Notes: generated by a model from the sequence alone, not told the origin. 64,000 bases of DNA from an uncultured Spartobacteria bacterium (GCA_903882875.1 CAIRYQ010000115.1:40863-104862), one strand, 5' to 3'. Shown: positions 35,009 to 44,300, numbered from the stretch's first letter. Program-made: numbers and translations.

Positions 35009-35263
35009 CATGTCCGCGAGGGCTCGGGGGATGTCCCCCGAGTGGTCGGGGGACATCCTCCGAGTGGTCGGCGGACATCCCCCGAGTGGTCGAGGGACAT
35101 CCCCTGAGTGGTCGGCGGACATCCCCCGAGTGGTCGGCGGACATCCCCCGAGTGGTCGGCGGACATCCCCTGAGTGGTCGGCGGACATCCCCCGAGTGCT
35201 CGGAGGACATCCCCCGAGTAGTCGCCGGATGTCCCCCGAGTGATCGCATGACATCGGGTGAGT
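35009..35263. repeat. 22-bp GC-rich hairpin repeat array 1 (about 11 units)
   Basis: Direct repeats with a 22-bp period and core GAGTGGTCGGCGGACATC run uninterrupted, with units beginning at 35040, 35062, 35084, 35106 and so on. The inner units are almost identical; the last three diverge progressively. Each unit can form small hairpins (CCGA-GTGG-TCGG, and GGGGG-ATGT-CCCCC in the first unit). The period is not a multiple of three and all six frames stay open only through base composition, so it is not coding. There are no spacers between units, so it is not a CRISPR. Confidence 0.9.
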
Positions 35264-35480
35264 GCCCGGCCAACGCGCGCAGCGTGGTCTCGCTGCACAC
35301 GCCTTTCGCCAATGATCCGCCGAAGCTCACGGACATGGAAGTGCTCTGCGCTGCGGCGGAAAGGCAGTCCGGCATTTCGGCGCACTGCTCCGCTCCGGGA
35401 GCGGGGCCGCGTCCTGGTTCGCGCAGCCTTGCACGCTGGGGCGTGGAATGGATTTGCAGCCGCGCCGCGCGCGTCTGTCA
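35264..35480. other. Non-coding stretch between array 1 and the DUF1553 3'-end copy
   Basis: These 217 bp hold no gene I can support. Reading frames here have no start context or recognisable family. Confidence 0.4.
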
Positions 35481-35541
35481 TTCAGTCCACGAATGTGAAT
35501 TCGTTCAGGTTCAGCAGCACGCGGCAGAGGTTCGGGAGGCT
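35481..35541 (-). repeat. Copy A of a DUF1553-gene 3' end (direct repeat)
   Basis: This 61-bp segment matches 36144-36204, the true 3' end of the DUF1549/1553 gene, at 56 of 61 positions and in the same orientation. On the - strand it reads SLPNLCRVLLNLNEFTFVD followed by TGA, the conserved tail of these proteins. Four of the five differences are synonymous. It begins 4 bp after the end of the toxin gene and is not joined to any complete gene. Confidence 0.85.
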
Positions 35542-35545
35542 GGTG

Positions 35546-35857
35546 TCAATCTTCGCGCTTCGGTCCGATGCGTTTCTTCCACCACTCGGGCTGGCGTTGC
35601 AGATGCGTGACGACGAGCACGTCCACGGTTTTCCCATCGAAGTGAAACAGCACGGCATACGGGAAGCGTCGCACGAGACAGCGGCGGATTCCTGAGCGGA
35701 TGATCGGGAACATTTCGGGAGCCGCGACCATGCGCTTGAACGCATGGGCCACCGCAATGCGGAATGTCGCGCCGAGGCCAGTGCGTTTCCCCTCGTAAAA
35801 TCTCGCCGCCTCCTCGATGTCGCACGCGGCGAGGCAGTCGAGGCGGTGCGGAGTCAT
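35546..35857 (-). CDS. ParE/RelE-family toxin
   Basis: This 103-residue protein has the compact RelE/ParE fold pattern: an N-terminal helix hairpin (CDIEEAARFYEGKRTGLGATFRIAVAHAFKRM) and then the strands IRRCLVRRFPYAVLFHFDGKTVDVLVVTHLQR. The RxFPYAVxF signature is typical of ParE-type toxins, which poison gyrase; RelE-type members cut mRNA. Its start overlaps the antitoxin stop (ATGA), the normal antitoxin-first order. It ends 4 bp before a stray copy of a DUF1553 gene end. Confidence 0.88.
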   Translation of the reverse strand: MTPHRLDCLAACDIEEAARFYEGKRTGLGATFRIAVAHAFKRMVAAPEMFPIIRSGIRRCLVRRFPYAVLFHFDGKTVDVLVVTHLQRQPEWWKKRIGPKRED

Positions 35858-36111
35858 GCGGGCTGTCCGGCGGAGAGGCGCGCGATGGCATCGTCGAGCG
35901 GCATGGTCTGCGCGCGGCCTTCGCGGATGGCCCGCAGCCTTTCCTCCGCGAGTGCGAGCGCATCCTCCGCCACGGGCATCGCGGCGAGGTCATCGTCGGG
36001 ATGTTCGAGGCTCTCCAGCAATGCCTCGGCGAGATACGCCCGAGCGCTCATCGGCAGTGCGAGCGCGGCGTCCTTGAATGTTTCCACATCGGCGGTGAGT
36101 GCGGTGCTCAT
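35854..36111 (-). CDS. Antitoxin, addiction-module component family
   Basis: This 85-residue protein matches the short helical addiction-module component family (TIGR02574-like) that precedes RelE/ParE toxins. The recognisable segments are LPMSARAYLAEALLESLEHPDDD and the acidic/helical tail EDALALAEERLRAIREGRAQTMP. It should bind and neutralise the downstream toxin and autoregulate the operon. Only 33 bp separate its start from the DUF1553 stop codon, so its promoter must lie within the end of that gene or transcription must read through from it. Confidence 0.82.
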   Translation of the reverse strand: MSTALTADVETFKDAALALPMSARAYLAEALLESLEHPDDDLAAMPVAEDALALAEERLRAIREGRAQTMPLDDAIARLSAGQPA

Positions 36112-36143
36112 GATGGGCGGAACGTAGCCGTTCGTGTGCGCAG

Positions 36144-36204
36144 TTCAATCCACGAAGGTGAACTCGTTCAGGTTCAGCAGCACGCGGCAGAGGTTCGGCA
36201 GGCC
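36144..36204 (-). repeat. Copy B of the direct repeat (genuine 3' end of the DUF1553 gene)
   Basis: This is the partner of the copy at 35481-35541. Together they bracket the toxin-antitoxin cassette as direct repeats, with junctions within 4 and 33 bp of the cassette genes. Confidence 0.85.
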
Positions 36205-39200
36205 GTTCGCTTTTGCAAAGGCAGTGAGTCGCTCCCGCTCCGAGGCCGTGGGTGCGCGGCCGAAGGCGAGCTGGTGGGCACGCTCGATCTGCGCGGCGAG
36301 ATCCGGCATTTCGCGCTGCACGCGCTCGGCGAAGTGGCGGGATTGCGTGAGCATGAAGCCGTTGTTCAGCAGCGCGAGGGCTTGCAGGGCGGAGAGGCTT
36401 TCGTTGCGGCGGTCCACGCGGATCGAGGGGTCGGCGCAGTCGAGCGAGGTCATCCACGGCTGTGTCTGCGAGCGGACGATGAAGCGGTAGATGGAGCGCC
36501 GCCATGCGCGCGGGTCTTCGGGATTTGCGAGGTTGTATTCGTAGTGCGGCGAGTGCTCGGGGTGCTCGATGACGAAGTCCTGCCACCCGGGGCCGCCTGC
36601 GGTGAGGTCGAGCTTGCCGCTGACGGCGAGGACGGAGTCGCGCACGGCCTCGGCTTCGAGCTTGCGGCGGTTTTGCCGCCAGAGGAGGGCGTTGTTGGCG
36701 TCAATGGTGGCAGCCGAAGGACGCATACCGGATACCGGATACCGGATACCGGGAAGTTTCTCGCCGGCCGCATCGTCCTTTCCGGTATCCGGTATCCGCT
36801 CTCCGGTTTCGGAAGATTGCCGGTACGTCGCGCTCATCACGATCTGTTTGTGCAGGCGTTTCAGCGAGCCGCCGTGGTCGCGGAAATCGGCGGCGAGCCA
36901 GTCGAGCAGTTCGGGGTGTGTGGGCAGTGCGCCGTTGCGTCCGAAGTCATTCGGCGTCTCCACGAGTCCGCGGCCGAAGTGATATTGCCACACGCGGTTC
37001 ACGATGCTGCGCCAGGTGAGCGGATTGCGCGGGTCGGTGATCCACTTTGCGAGCGCGGCACGGCGCTCGCCTTCGGGCGCATCGGGTGCGACGTCGAAAC
37101 GCGCCGGTGCAAAGCTGAGCGCGGAGAGCGAGCCGGCGGACATTTCCTTCCCCGGCTGCGTGACCTGCCCGCGCGCGAGGAGGAAAATGGGACGCGGCTT
37201 GCCGCCATTTGCGCCAGTGCCGGCGAACGTTCCCGTGCCGGTGTGAATGCCACCGGCATAGACCACGCTCGGTGCAGGGAGTTTCTTGAGTTCGTCGGCG
37301 AGGCGTTTGGATTCCGCGAGCAGCGCGGCGCGCTTCGTCTTCGTCGCGTCATCGGCGAAACTCAGCAGCAGCGTCTCGCGTTCGTCGGTGAGCTTGCGGC
37401 GCTCGTCTGGCGATTGCGCGATGGGCGCGATGCCGTCGGTGAGGTTTGCCTTCCGCCAGCGCGGCGGCGCTTCGATGGAATCAAGCGCGGTGACCGGCTT
37501 GCCGAGCGCGACATTTTTTCCGTCGGCATCGAAGACCTGCAGCTCGGCGAGCGCGAAGATGAAGTCGTCCTTGCGCGGTGCGAGCTTCGTCGCGGTCACG
37601 CGGATGTAGCGGCCCGAGATGCCGTCGTCCTTCGCGCCGCCGGTGGTGAATGCGGCGAGGCCGGGATTTGGAAAATCGGCCATGAACGTCGCGTCGTGTT
37701 TCCGCCAAAGCAGGGTGACGTTGCTCTTGAATTCCGGATCGTCGCTCGCCTCGACCTTGAACCGCACGGGGAATCCAAAGCCCGCGCCGATGGCTGCGAA
37801 GTCGTCGTAGCACGGCAGCAGCGTGACGTGGTCAATCGTCGCGGTTGCCCCGAGGTCCACCTGCACCCACTTGGCCGCGTCCTGCACTTTCGAGATGGCG
37901 CTGTGGTAGCCGAAGTCGGGGCTCGTGTTGCCGAGCTTCTGTGCGGCGGCCTTCGATGCGCCCTCGATGCGCCGCGTGAGTGCGGTGAATTGCGCGCCCG
38001 CGGATTTTCTCAGCGGCTCCTCGATGGCGGCGAGCGAGGCATCCGTCTCGCGCTGCCGACGCGTGATGTCGGTGAAAAGCGCGTTGGACTTTTCATCCGC
38101 GTAGTAGCGGCGGTCGGTGCGATCGAGCGCGGCGAAGACGGTCTGCAGCGAGTAGTAGTCCTCCTGCGTGATGGGATCGAATTTGTGATTGTGGCACTGC
38201 GCGCAGTGGATCGTGGCGCTGCAGAACGTGCCGATTGTGTTGGCGACCATGTCGTCGCGATCGAGGTGGCGCGCGATTTTGCCGTCCGTCTTTGTCTCCG
38301 GCACCTCGGCGTGGCCGATGAAATCCCACGGCCCCGCGGCGATGAAGCCGAGCGCCTCGATGCCGTCGCGCGTGCCGGGGAAAACCACGTCGCCAGCAAT
38401 CTGCTCCTGCACGAAGCGCGCGTACGGCTTGTCGTCGTTGAACGCGCGGATGACGTAGTCGCGGTACGGCCACGCGTTCGGTCGCATCTTGTCTTTGTCG
38501 TAGCCGTGCGTGTCGCCGTAGTGGACGACATCGAGCCAGTGCCGCGCCCAGCGTTCGCCGTGGCGCGGGGAGGCGAGCAGGTGTTCGACGAGCTTTTCCA
38601 GTGCGGCAGTGCGTGACTGGTGACTGGTGACTGGTGACTGGTATTCGCGCACGAAGGCGTCCATCTCCTCGGGCGTCGGCGGGAGGCCGATGAGGTCGAA
38701 GTAAATGCGGCGGCAGAGTGTGCGCGCGTCGGCTTCGGGGGATGGCGCGAGGTTTTTCTCCGCGAGCTTGGCGCGGATGAAGTCGTCAATCGGATTGCGG
38801 ATTTCCGGCACTGCGGACTTCACGATCGGCTTCAGGCTCCACCAGTCGAGCGGGTCGCGTTTCGCGGTCGCCGCGTCCTCGGGCCACATTGCGCCGTGAT
38901 CGATCCACGCGCGCAGCACGCCGATTTCGTCCGCAGTGAGCCGCGGCTTGTCGCTTTTCTTCGGCGGCATGAGTTTGTCCGCATCCAGCCCGGCGACGAA
39001 ATGGATGAGCGGGCTGTCCGCGCTTTTTCCCACGAGGATCGCCGCGTCGCCGGAATCGCCGCCCCGGATCGCCGCGTCGCGCGAATCGAGACGGTAGCCG
39101 CTCTTCTGCTTCTGCGGCCCGTGGCAGGCGATGCAGTGTTTCTGCAAGATCGGGCGCACATCGCGTGCAAAATCCACGTCGCGCTGTGCGGCCGGCGGGA

Positions 39201-39279
39201 GATCGGCACTGTGCAGCAACGCGCCCGTTCGCAATGCGACGAGGGCGTTCAGCGAGAGGGAAATCAGCCGTGAGCGCAT
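36145..39279 (-). CDS. DUF1549/DUF1553 protein with cytochrome-like domain
   Basis: This 1044-residue exported protein has the Planctomycetes/Verrucomicrobia layout. There is a signal segment, then a haem-binding C49-x2-C52-H53 motif (HCIACHGPQKQKSGYRLDSRDAAIRGG) ending in LMPPKK. The DUF1549 domain follows (FIRAKLAEKNLAPSPEADARTLCRRIYFDLIGLPPTPEE, with RWARHWLDVVHYGDTHGYDKD). A discoidin-like carbohydrate-binding module follows (about 470-610), then DUF1553 (NPLTWRSIVNRVWQYHFGRGLVETPNDFG) ending LCRVLLNLNEFTFVD. The function is unproven; glycan degradation is suspected for the family. Two word-repeat insertions are translated in frame at about residues 212-222 and 823-851. Confidence 0.9.
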   Translation of the reverse strand: MRSRLISLSLNALVALRTGALLHSADLPPAAQRDVDFARDVRPILQKHCIACHGPQKQKSGYRLDSRDAAIRGGDSGDAAILVGKSADSPLIHFVAGLDADKLMPPKKSDKPRLTADEIGVLRAWIDHGAMWPEDAATAKRDPLDWWSLKPIVKSAVPEIRNPIDDFIRAKLAEKNLAPSPEADARTLCRRIYFDLIGLPPTPEEMDAFVREYQSPVTSHQSRTAALEKLVEHLLASPRHGERWARHWLDVVHYGDTHGYDKDKMRPNAWPYRDYVIRAFNDDKPYARFVQEQIAGDVVFPGTRDGIEALGFIAAGPWDFIGHAEVPETKTDGKIARHLDRDDMVANTIGTFCSATIHCAQCHNHKFDPITQEDYYSLQTVFAALDRTDRRYYADEKSNALFTDITRRQRETDASLAAIEEPLRKSAGAQFTALTRRIEGASKAAAQKLGNTSPDFGYHSAISKVQDAAKWVQVDLGATATIDHVTLLPCYDDFAAIGAGFGFPVRFKVEASDDPEFKSNVTLLWRKHDATFMADFPNPGLAAFTTGGAKDDGISGRYIRVTATKLAPRKDDFIFALAELQVFDADGKNVALGKPVTALDSIEAPPRWRKANLTDGIAPIAQSPDERRKLTDERETLLLSFADDATKTKRAALLAESKRLADELKKLPAPSVVYAGGIHTGTGTFAGTGANGGKPRPIFLLARGQVTQPGKEMSAGSLSALSFAPARFDVAPDAPEGERRAALAKWITDPRNPLTWRSIVNRVWQYHFGRGLVETPNDFGRNGALPTHPELLDWLAADFRDHGGSLKRLHKQIVMSATYRQSSETGERIPDTGKDDAAGEKLPGIRYPVSGMRPSAATIDANNALLWRQNRRKLEAEAVRDSVLAVSGKLDLTAGGPGWQDFVIEHPEHSPHYEYNLANPEDPRAWRRSIYRFIVRSQTQPWMTSLDCADPSIRVDRRNESLSALQALALLNNGFMLTQSRHFAERVQREMPDLAAQIERAHQLAFGRAPTASERERLTAFAKANGLPNLCRVLLNLNEFTFVD
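36725..36812. repeat. Inverted 7-bp word repeat (ATACCGG) inserted in the DUF1553 gene
   Basis: Four tandem copies of ATACCGG (36725-36752) are followed about 28 bp later by the reverse word CCGGTAT repeated (36781-36812). The whole element stays in frame and encodes about 30 extra residues (including GERIPDTGKD and GIRYPVSG) between SATYRQSSET and AATIDANNALLWR, a junction normally short in the family. Confidence 0.8.
38613..38642. repeat. Tandem 7-bp word repeat (TGACTGG) in the DUF1549 gene
   Basis: Four copies of TGACTGG lie in tandem inside the coding sequence and are translated on the - strand as YQSPVTSHQSR between DAFVRE and TAALEKLVEHLL. Homologues usually have a short, variable link at this point. 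No inverted partner was found. Confidence 0.75.
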
Positions 39280-39405
39280 GTCGTGGAGAGAATCCCTGCG
39301 CGATGCCGGGCCTTTGGAGAAATGGGACGGTGGGACGACGCGTGCCGGATTTTCCCGTGACCCGGCGCGTGAAAACGGAAACCCTCCGCGGGTTTCAGAC
39401 TGCGC

Positions 39406-40488
39406 CTACTTTTGAGGTTCCGGTGCCGGTGGCCTTGCGGGTGGAGCGGGCGGAATTGGCGGAGTTATAGGCGGGGTTGCGGGAGTCGCAGGCGAAGCGG
39501 GTGCGGGAGCCGCAGGAGTTGCTGGAGTCGGCGGAGTCGTTGGGCTTGGTGGCGTAGCTGGAGGAGGTGCCGGTGGCGTTGCAGGCGTTGCTGGCACGGC
39601 CGCGGGAGGTGCGGGAGCCGCAGGTGTCGTTGCGGGGGGCACGGGTGGGGTCGCCGGTGCGTCCGGAGGCTTCGGTGCCGGTACGGAGCCTTCGATCTTC
39701 AGGCCAGGTGCCGGTGGTGGCGGCACGCCGGGGACGAGCGGGGAGGGGTTACCACCTTGCAGATTGATGGTGGGAGCGTCAGTGGGTTTCGGTGTCGGCG
39801 GGGGCGTCGGGCGCGGAGAGCCGCCGGTCTTTCTGCCGGCTGCATTTTTGATGTCATCGAGCAACTGCCGCGCTTCATACGCGAACGGGCTGCCCTGATA
39901 TTTCTGTTCCGCGAATTCGAGCACCTTCTGCGCATCCTCAGTCTTGTTCTGCGCGATGAGCACGCGGGCCTGTCCGATCGCCGCGAGCGGTGCGAATGCG
40001 CTCCTGCCGTTCGCCGAGCCGAACTCCTTGTAGGCGACGAGCGCCTCGTCCAGTTTCCCCGCGGTCTCGAGCGATGCGGCGAGCGCGTGCGCGGCACCGA
40101 CGCGTAGCGGATGCGCGGGGTACTTCGCCAGGAAACTACGCAGCGCCTCCGCAGCCTCGGCGGCCTTGCCTTCCTTGCGAAGTTCTTCCGCGAGCCGGAT
40201 GGTCGCCGTGCCCGCGGCGGGCGTGCCCGACCATTCAGTCGTCACTTTGCGGAAATCCTCGGTGGTCTTCGCATTCACGAGCGCCTCCTCGGAGCCTGCG
40301 CGCTTGCGATATTCCATGAAAAGGAACGCGCCCCACGCAGCCACGGCGAGCAGTGCGACAATGAAAAGGCGGATGAACAGGCGGCGGTATTGGATCCAAA
40401 ACGCGAGCAGATCGAACTCCTGTGGCGGCGGTGCCGGAGTGGAAGACGCGGGTTTCAGCTCATCGGAGCCCGGGGCGTTTGGCGACAT
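39406..40488 (-). CDS. TPR membrane protein with proline/alanine-rich tail
   Basis: This 360-residue protein has one transmembrane helix near residues 36-55 (LFIRLFIVALLAVAAWGAFLFM). A periplasmic domain of helical repeats (about 70-210) follows, resembling YfgM/BamD-like TPR proteins (LRSFLAKYPAHPLRVGAAHALAASLE, FAEQKYQGSPFAYEARQLLDDIK). The last ~140 residues are almost entirely P, A, T and V, a probable wall- or periplasm-spanning linker. By analogy it may assist membrane or envelope protein assembly. The 126-bp gap to the DUF1549 gene start shows no other gene. Confidence 0.75.
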   Translation of the reverse strand: MSPNAPGSDELKPASSTPAPPPQEFDLLAFWIQYRRLFIRLFIVALLAVAAWGAFLFMEYRKRAGSEEALVNAKTTEDFRKVTTEWSGTPAAGTATIRLAEELRKEGKAAEAAEALRSFLAKYPAHPLRVGAAHALAASLETAGKLDEALVAYKEFGSANGRSAFAPLAAIGQARVLIAQNKTEDAQKVLEFAEQKYQGSPFAYEARQLLDDIKNAAGRKTGGSPRPTPPPTPKPTDAPTINLQGGNPSPLVPGVPPPPAPGLKIEGSVPAPKPPDAPATPPVPPATTPAAPAPPAAVPATPATPPAPPPATPPSPTTPPTPATPAAPAPASPATPATPPITPPIPPAPPARPPAPEPQK

Positions 40489-40685
40489 AGGGGCGGGAAA
40501 CTTTCAGACCATGCGCAAAAGTGCAAGCGTTCGCAGGGGCGGGGCGAAAATACTGTGTGCCCGGCGGTGGCGGCGTTTTTTCCGTGCGGAGTTCGGAGCC
40601 TCGTCCGCCGCGGAAGCCTTTCGTTGCGTCCGTCCGTGTCACATTCGCATTGCGCGATGGCGGAGCTGCGGATGAAAGTGCGCGC

Positions 40686-41318
40686 ATGAATTTCCTCCCT
40701 CGCCGCCGTTTTCTCGCAATGTCTTCGCTCGCGCTGTTCGCAGTGCCGTTCACGCGGGCTGCGGAGCCGGAGTGGATCCCGCTTTTCGATGGGAAGGCGC
40801 TCGGGAAGTGGAAGACTACGGATTTCGCGGGGCACGCGGATGTGTCGGTGAAGGACGGGGAGATCCTGCTGCCGCAGGGCGGGGATATGACGGGCATCAA
40901 TCTGGAAGCGGCGCCGGCGAAGATGGACTACGAGATCGAGTATCTGGCGAAGCGTGTGGAGGGGGACGACTTTTTCGGGGCGCTGACTTTTCCGGTCGGG
41001 GAGAAGCATGTGACGCTCGTGCTCGGCGGCTGGGGCGGGAGCGTGGTGGGGATCTCGAATGTGAACGGCGAGAACGCGAGCGAGAACGAGACGACGCAGT
41101 ACCGCAACTTCAAGAAGGGCCAGTGGTATCGCATCCGTGTGCGGGTCACGAAGGCGAAGATCGAGGCGTGGATTGACAAGGATCAGCTCGTGGATCTCGA
41201 GACGGACGGGAAGAACCTCGACATGCGGATCGGCGAGATCGAAAGCTCGAAACCGTTCGGCATCGCGACGTGGCGGACCTCTGGCGCGATCAAGGAAATC
41301 CGCTGGCGGAAGCTCTGA
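40686..41318 (+). CDS. DUF1080 (3-keto-disaccharide hydrolase-like) exported protein
   Basis: This 210-residue protein has a twin-arginine-like signal (MNFLPRRRFLAMSSLALFAVPFTRA). A concanavalin-like beta-sandwich domain follows, with the family start EWIPLFDGKALGKWK and end FGIATWRTSGAIKEIRWRKL. DUF1080 proteins are abundant in Planctomycetes and Verrucomicrobia, and some hydrolyse 3-keto-glycosides. The gene is short and single-domain. It converges with mfd. Confidence 0.87.
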   Translation: MNFLPRRRFLAMSSLALFAVPFTRAAEPEWIPLFDGKALGKWKTTDFAGHADVSVKDGEILLPQGGDMTGINLEAAPAKMDYEIEYLAKRVEGDDFFGALTFPVGEKHVTLVLGGWGGSVVGISNVNGENASENETTQYRNFKKGQWYRIRVRVTKAKIEAWIDKDQLVDLETDGKNLDMRIGEIESSKPFGIATWRTSGAIKEIRWRKL

Positions 41319-41366
41319 GAAAACAGGGCGTGCCCTACTTTACCATTGAGCGGCGTGTCGGCCGCG

Positions 41367-44300
41367 TCACAGGCTGCGGATCATCTTCAGCACCTCGCGC
41401 AGTTGCGCTGTGCCGGTCGGAGCGGTGAGCCGCGGAAATTTTCCGCCGATCAATATGAAGTCATTTGCGCGCGTGAGCATCAGCTTACCGTCCTTCACCT
41501 CGACGATGGTGATTTTTCGCGCAGCGGCGGAGATGCGGATTTCCGCGAGCGTGAGCAGGTTTTCGACGGCCTCGGGAAAGCGTCCGTAACGGTCGCGCCA
41601 GTCCTTGCGCAATTTGTCCAGTGCCTCCTGCGTCGCGAGCGAATTGATCTGCCGGTAGGCGGCGATGCGCGGCTGTGTCTCGCTGATATAGGCGAGCGGG
41701 ATGAAGGCGGGAGCCTGGGCGCACGCTGAATTTTGAATGTTGGATTTTGAATTCGGGTCGGCTGCTCTGCGCTGGCTGTGGGTTTCGTGCTTCGTGCTTC
41801 GTGCCTCGTCATTGCGCCCCCACTCCACCTCTCGCTGCACGACGAAATCGAGGCGCAGCACGACTTCAATGCGTTTGCCGCTGCGCTCGCCCTTGAGCTT
41901 CGCGATGGCCTGCCGGAGCATGGCGCAGTAAAGCTCGAAGCCGATGGTGACGATGTGCCCGCTCTGCGCGGTGCCGAGGATGTTGCCCGCGCCGCGAATC
42001 TCCAGGTCGCGCATCGCGATTTTGAATCCCGCGCCGAGCGAGCCGTATTGTTTGATCGCGTTGATGCGCTTGCGCGCTTCGCCGGCGCTCATCATGTCGC
42101 GCGGGAGCATGAGGTAGGCGTACGCCTTGTGCTGCGCGCGGCCGACGCGACCGCGGAGCTGGTAGAGATCGGCGAGGCCGAAGCGGTCCGCGCGATCAAT
42201 GATGATCGTGTTCGCATTCGGGATGTCCACGCCGCTCTCGATGATCGTCGTGGAGATGAGCACGTCGGCCTCGCCGCTCACGAACTTGTGCATCACTTCC
42301 TCCAGCTCGTGCTCGTGCATCTGCCCGTGGCCGACAATCGTGCGCGCGCCCGGCACGAGCATCCGTATTTTTGCCTCCACGCTCTGGATGTCGCCGACGC
42401 GGTTGTGCAAAAAGAAAACTTGGCCCTGTCGTTTGATCTCCCGCTGGATCGCGTCGCGGATGATGCGCTCGTCGTAAGGGCAGATGAGCGTCTCGACGGG
42501 AATGCGGTTTGCGGGCGCGGTCTCGATGGTGCTCATGTCCTTTGCGCCCATGAGCGAGAGGTAGAGCGTGCGCGGGATGGGCGTCGCCGAAAGCGTGAGC
42601 ATGTCCACGAGCGGCCACATTTGCTTGAAGCGCTCCTTGTGCAGCACGCCGAACCGCTGCTCCTCGTCAATCACCACGAGGCCGAGATCCTTGAACTCGA
42701 CATCCTTCGAGATCAGCCGGTGTGTGCCGATGACGATGTCCACGCTGCCGTCCTTCACGCCCGCGAGCGTCTTCGTCTGCTGCCCGCGCGTGCGGAAGCG
42801 CGAGAGCATGTCCACCGTCACGGGGTAGTCGCTCATGCGCTCGCGAAAATTCCGCCAGTGCTGCTCCGCGAGCACGGTGGTCGGCACGAGGATGGCGACC
42901 TGCTTGCCCGCGCACACCGCCTTGAACGCCGCGCGAATCGCCACCTCGGTTTTACCAAAACCCACGTCGCCGCAGATGAGCCGGTCCATCGGCTGCTCGG
43001 TCTCCATGTCGGACTTCGTGTCGGCGATGGCGGTGAGCTGGTCGGGAGTTTCCTTGTAAAGGAACGACGCCTCGAATTCGCGCACCCACTTGCTGTCGGG
43101 CGGAAACGAGAAGCCCTTCTGCGTCTCTCTCGCCGCGTGCGTTTCGAGCAGCCGGCCCGCGTAATCGAATGCCGCCTTTTCCGCTTTCTTCTTCGCGTTC
43201 GTCCACGCCGCATCACCGAGCTTGCTGAGCGGCGGATGCTTTTTCCCGATGCCCACGTAGCGCGCGATGAGGTAGCTCTGCTCCAGCGGCACGTAGAGCT
43301 TCGCGCCCTCGGCAAATTCCAGCACGAGCACATCCTCGCCATTCGCGAGCTGCCGCAATTCCTCGAAGCGCGCGATGCCGTGTTCGAGATGCACGACGAG
43401 CTCGCCTTCGATGAGCTCGCTGAAATCAATCTGCGAACGGCTCACGATCTCGCGCGAGCGATTCAACGCGATCCGTCGCGCGCGCGTGTTGCGGTAGCGT
43501 CCGAAAAGCTCCGAGTCGCTGAGCACCGCGACGCGTCCGGCGGGGAAGGTGAAGCCGCGCCCGAGCGTGCCCGTGGAAAAGTGCAGCGCGTCCGCCTCGA
43601 CTGCGGGGATGAGGTCGTGGAGGCGCTCGATCTCACCCTCGTTGTTGCAAAAGACAAACGTGCTCCAGCCCTGCGTGCGCCACTCGGTGAGTTGCGCGAA
43701 GAACCGTTCCCGTCGCGCCTCGTCCACGACAAAATCGCCCGCCTCAAATTCGCCGAGGCCGTTGTCGAAGAACGCGAGCGAGTAGTCGAATGCACCGTCG
43801 GACAAGGGTGCCGCGGATGTTGCCGAGGATGGCATGGATTTTTTGACCACGGATGACACGGATGGCACGGATGGGGAAACCTCGCCGTGCTTCCGCTGTG
43901 GCTCGGAAGCTTTGCTTCCAGACGGTATCGTTGCTGCGGGATCGCTTTCAGTTTGCGACGATGGAGCAGTCGTGGATGTGCCAGTACCATCGCTGCCTTC
44001 ATCCGTGATATCCGTGTCATCCGTGGTCAAAATACCCGAACCATTCTCGTTGAATCCGCCGGTGTCATCTGCAGCAAAGCCCCCCGCGACTGCATCCACG
44101 CTAATCGTCACTTTCGCTTCCAGCCACTCCGCGGCGACATCCACCGTGATGTCATCCTCGCCGATACAGTCGCGCAGGCGGCGCGCGCGGGGCGCGGCCT
44201 GGCCGAGGAGGATCGTGCAGGATGCGAGCTGCTCCACGCTCGTCTGCGCATCGAGGTCGAAGTGGCGGATGCTCTCCAGTTCGTCGCCAAAATATTCGAG

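Noticed and set aside
35009..35263. CRISPR array
   Set aside because: Units are contiguous with no unique spacers, and no cas genes are in the window.
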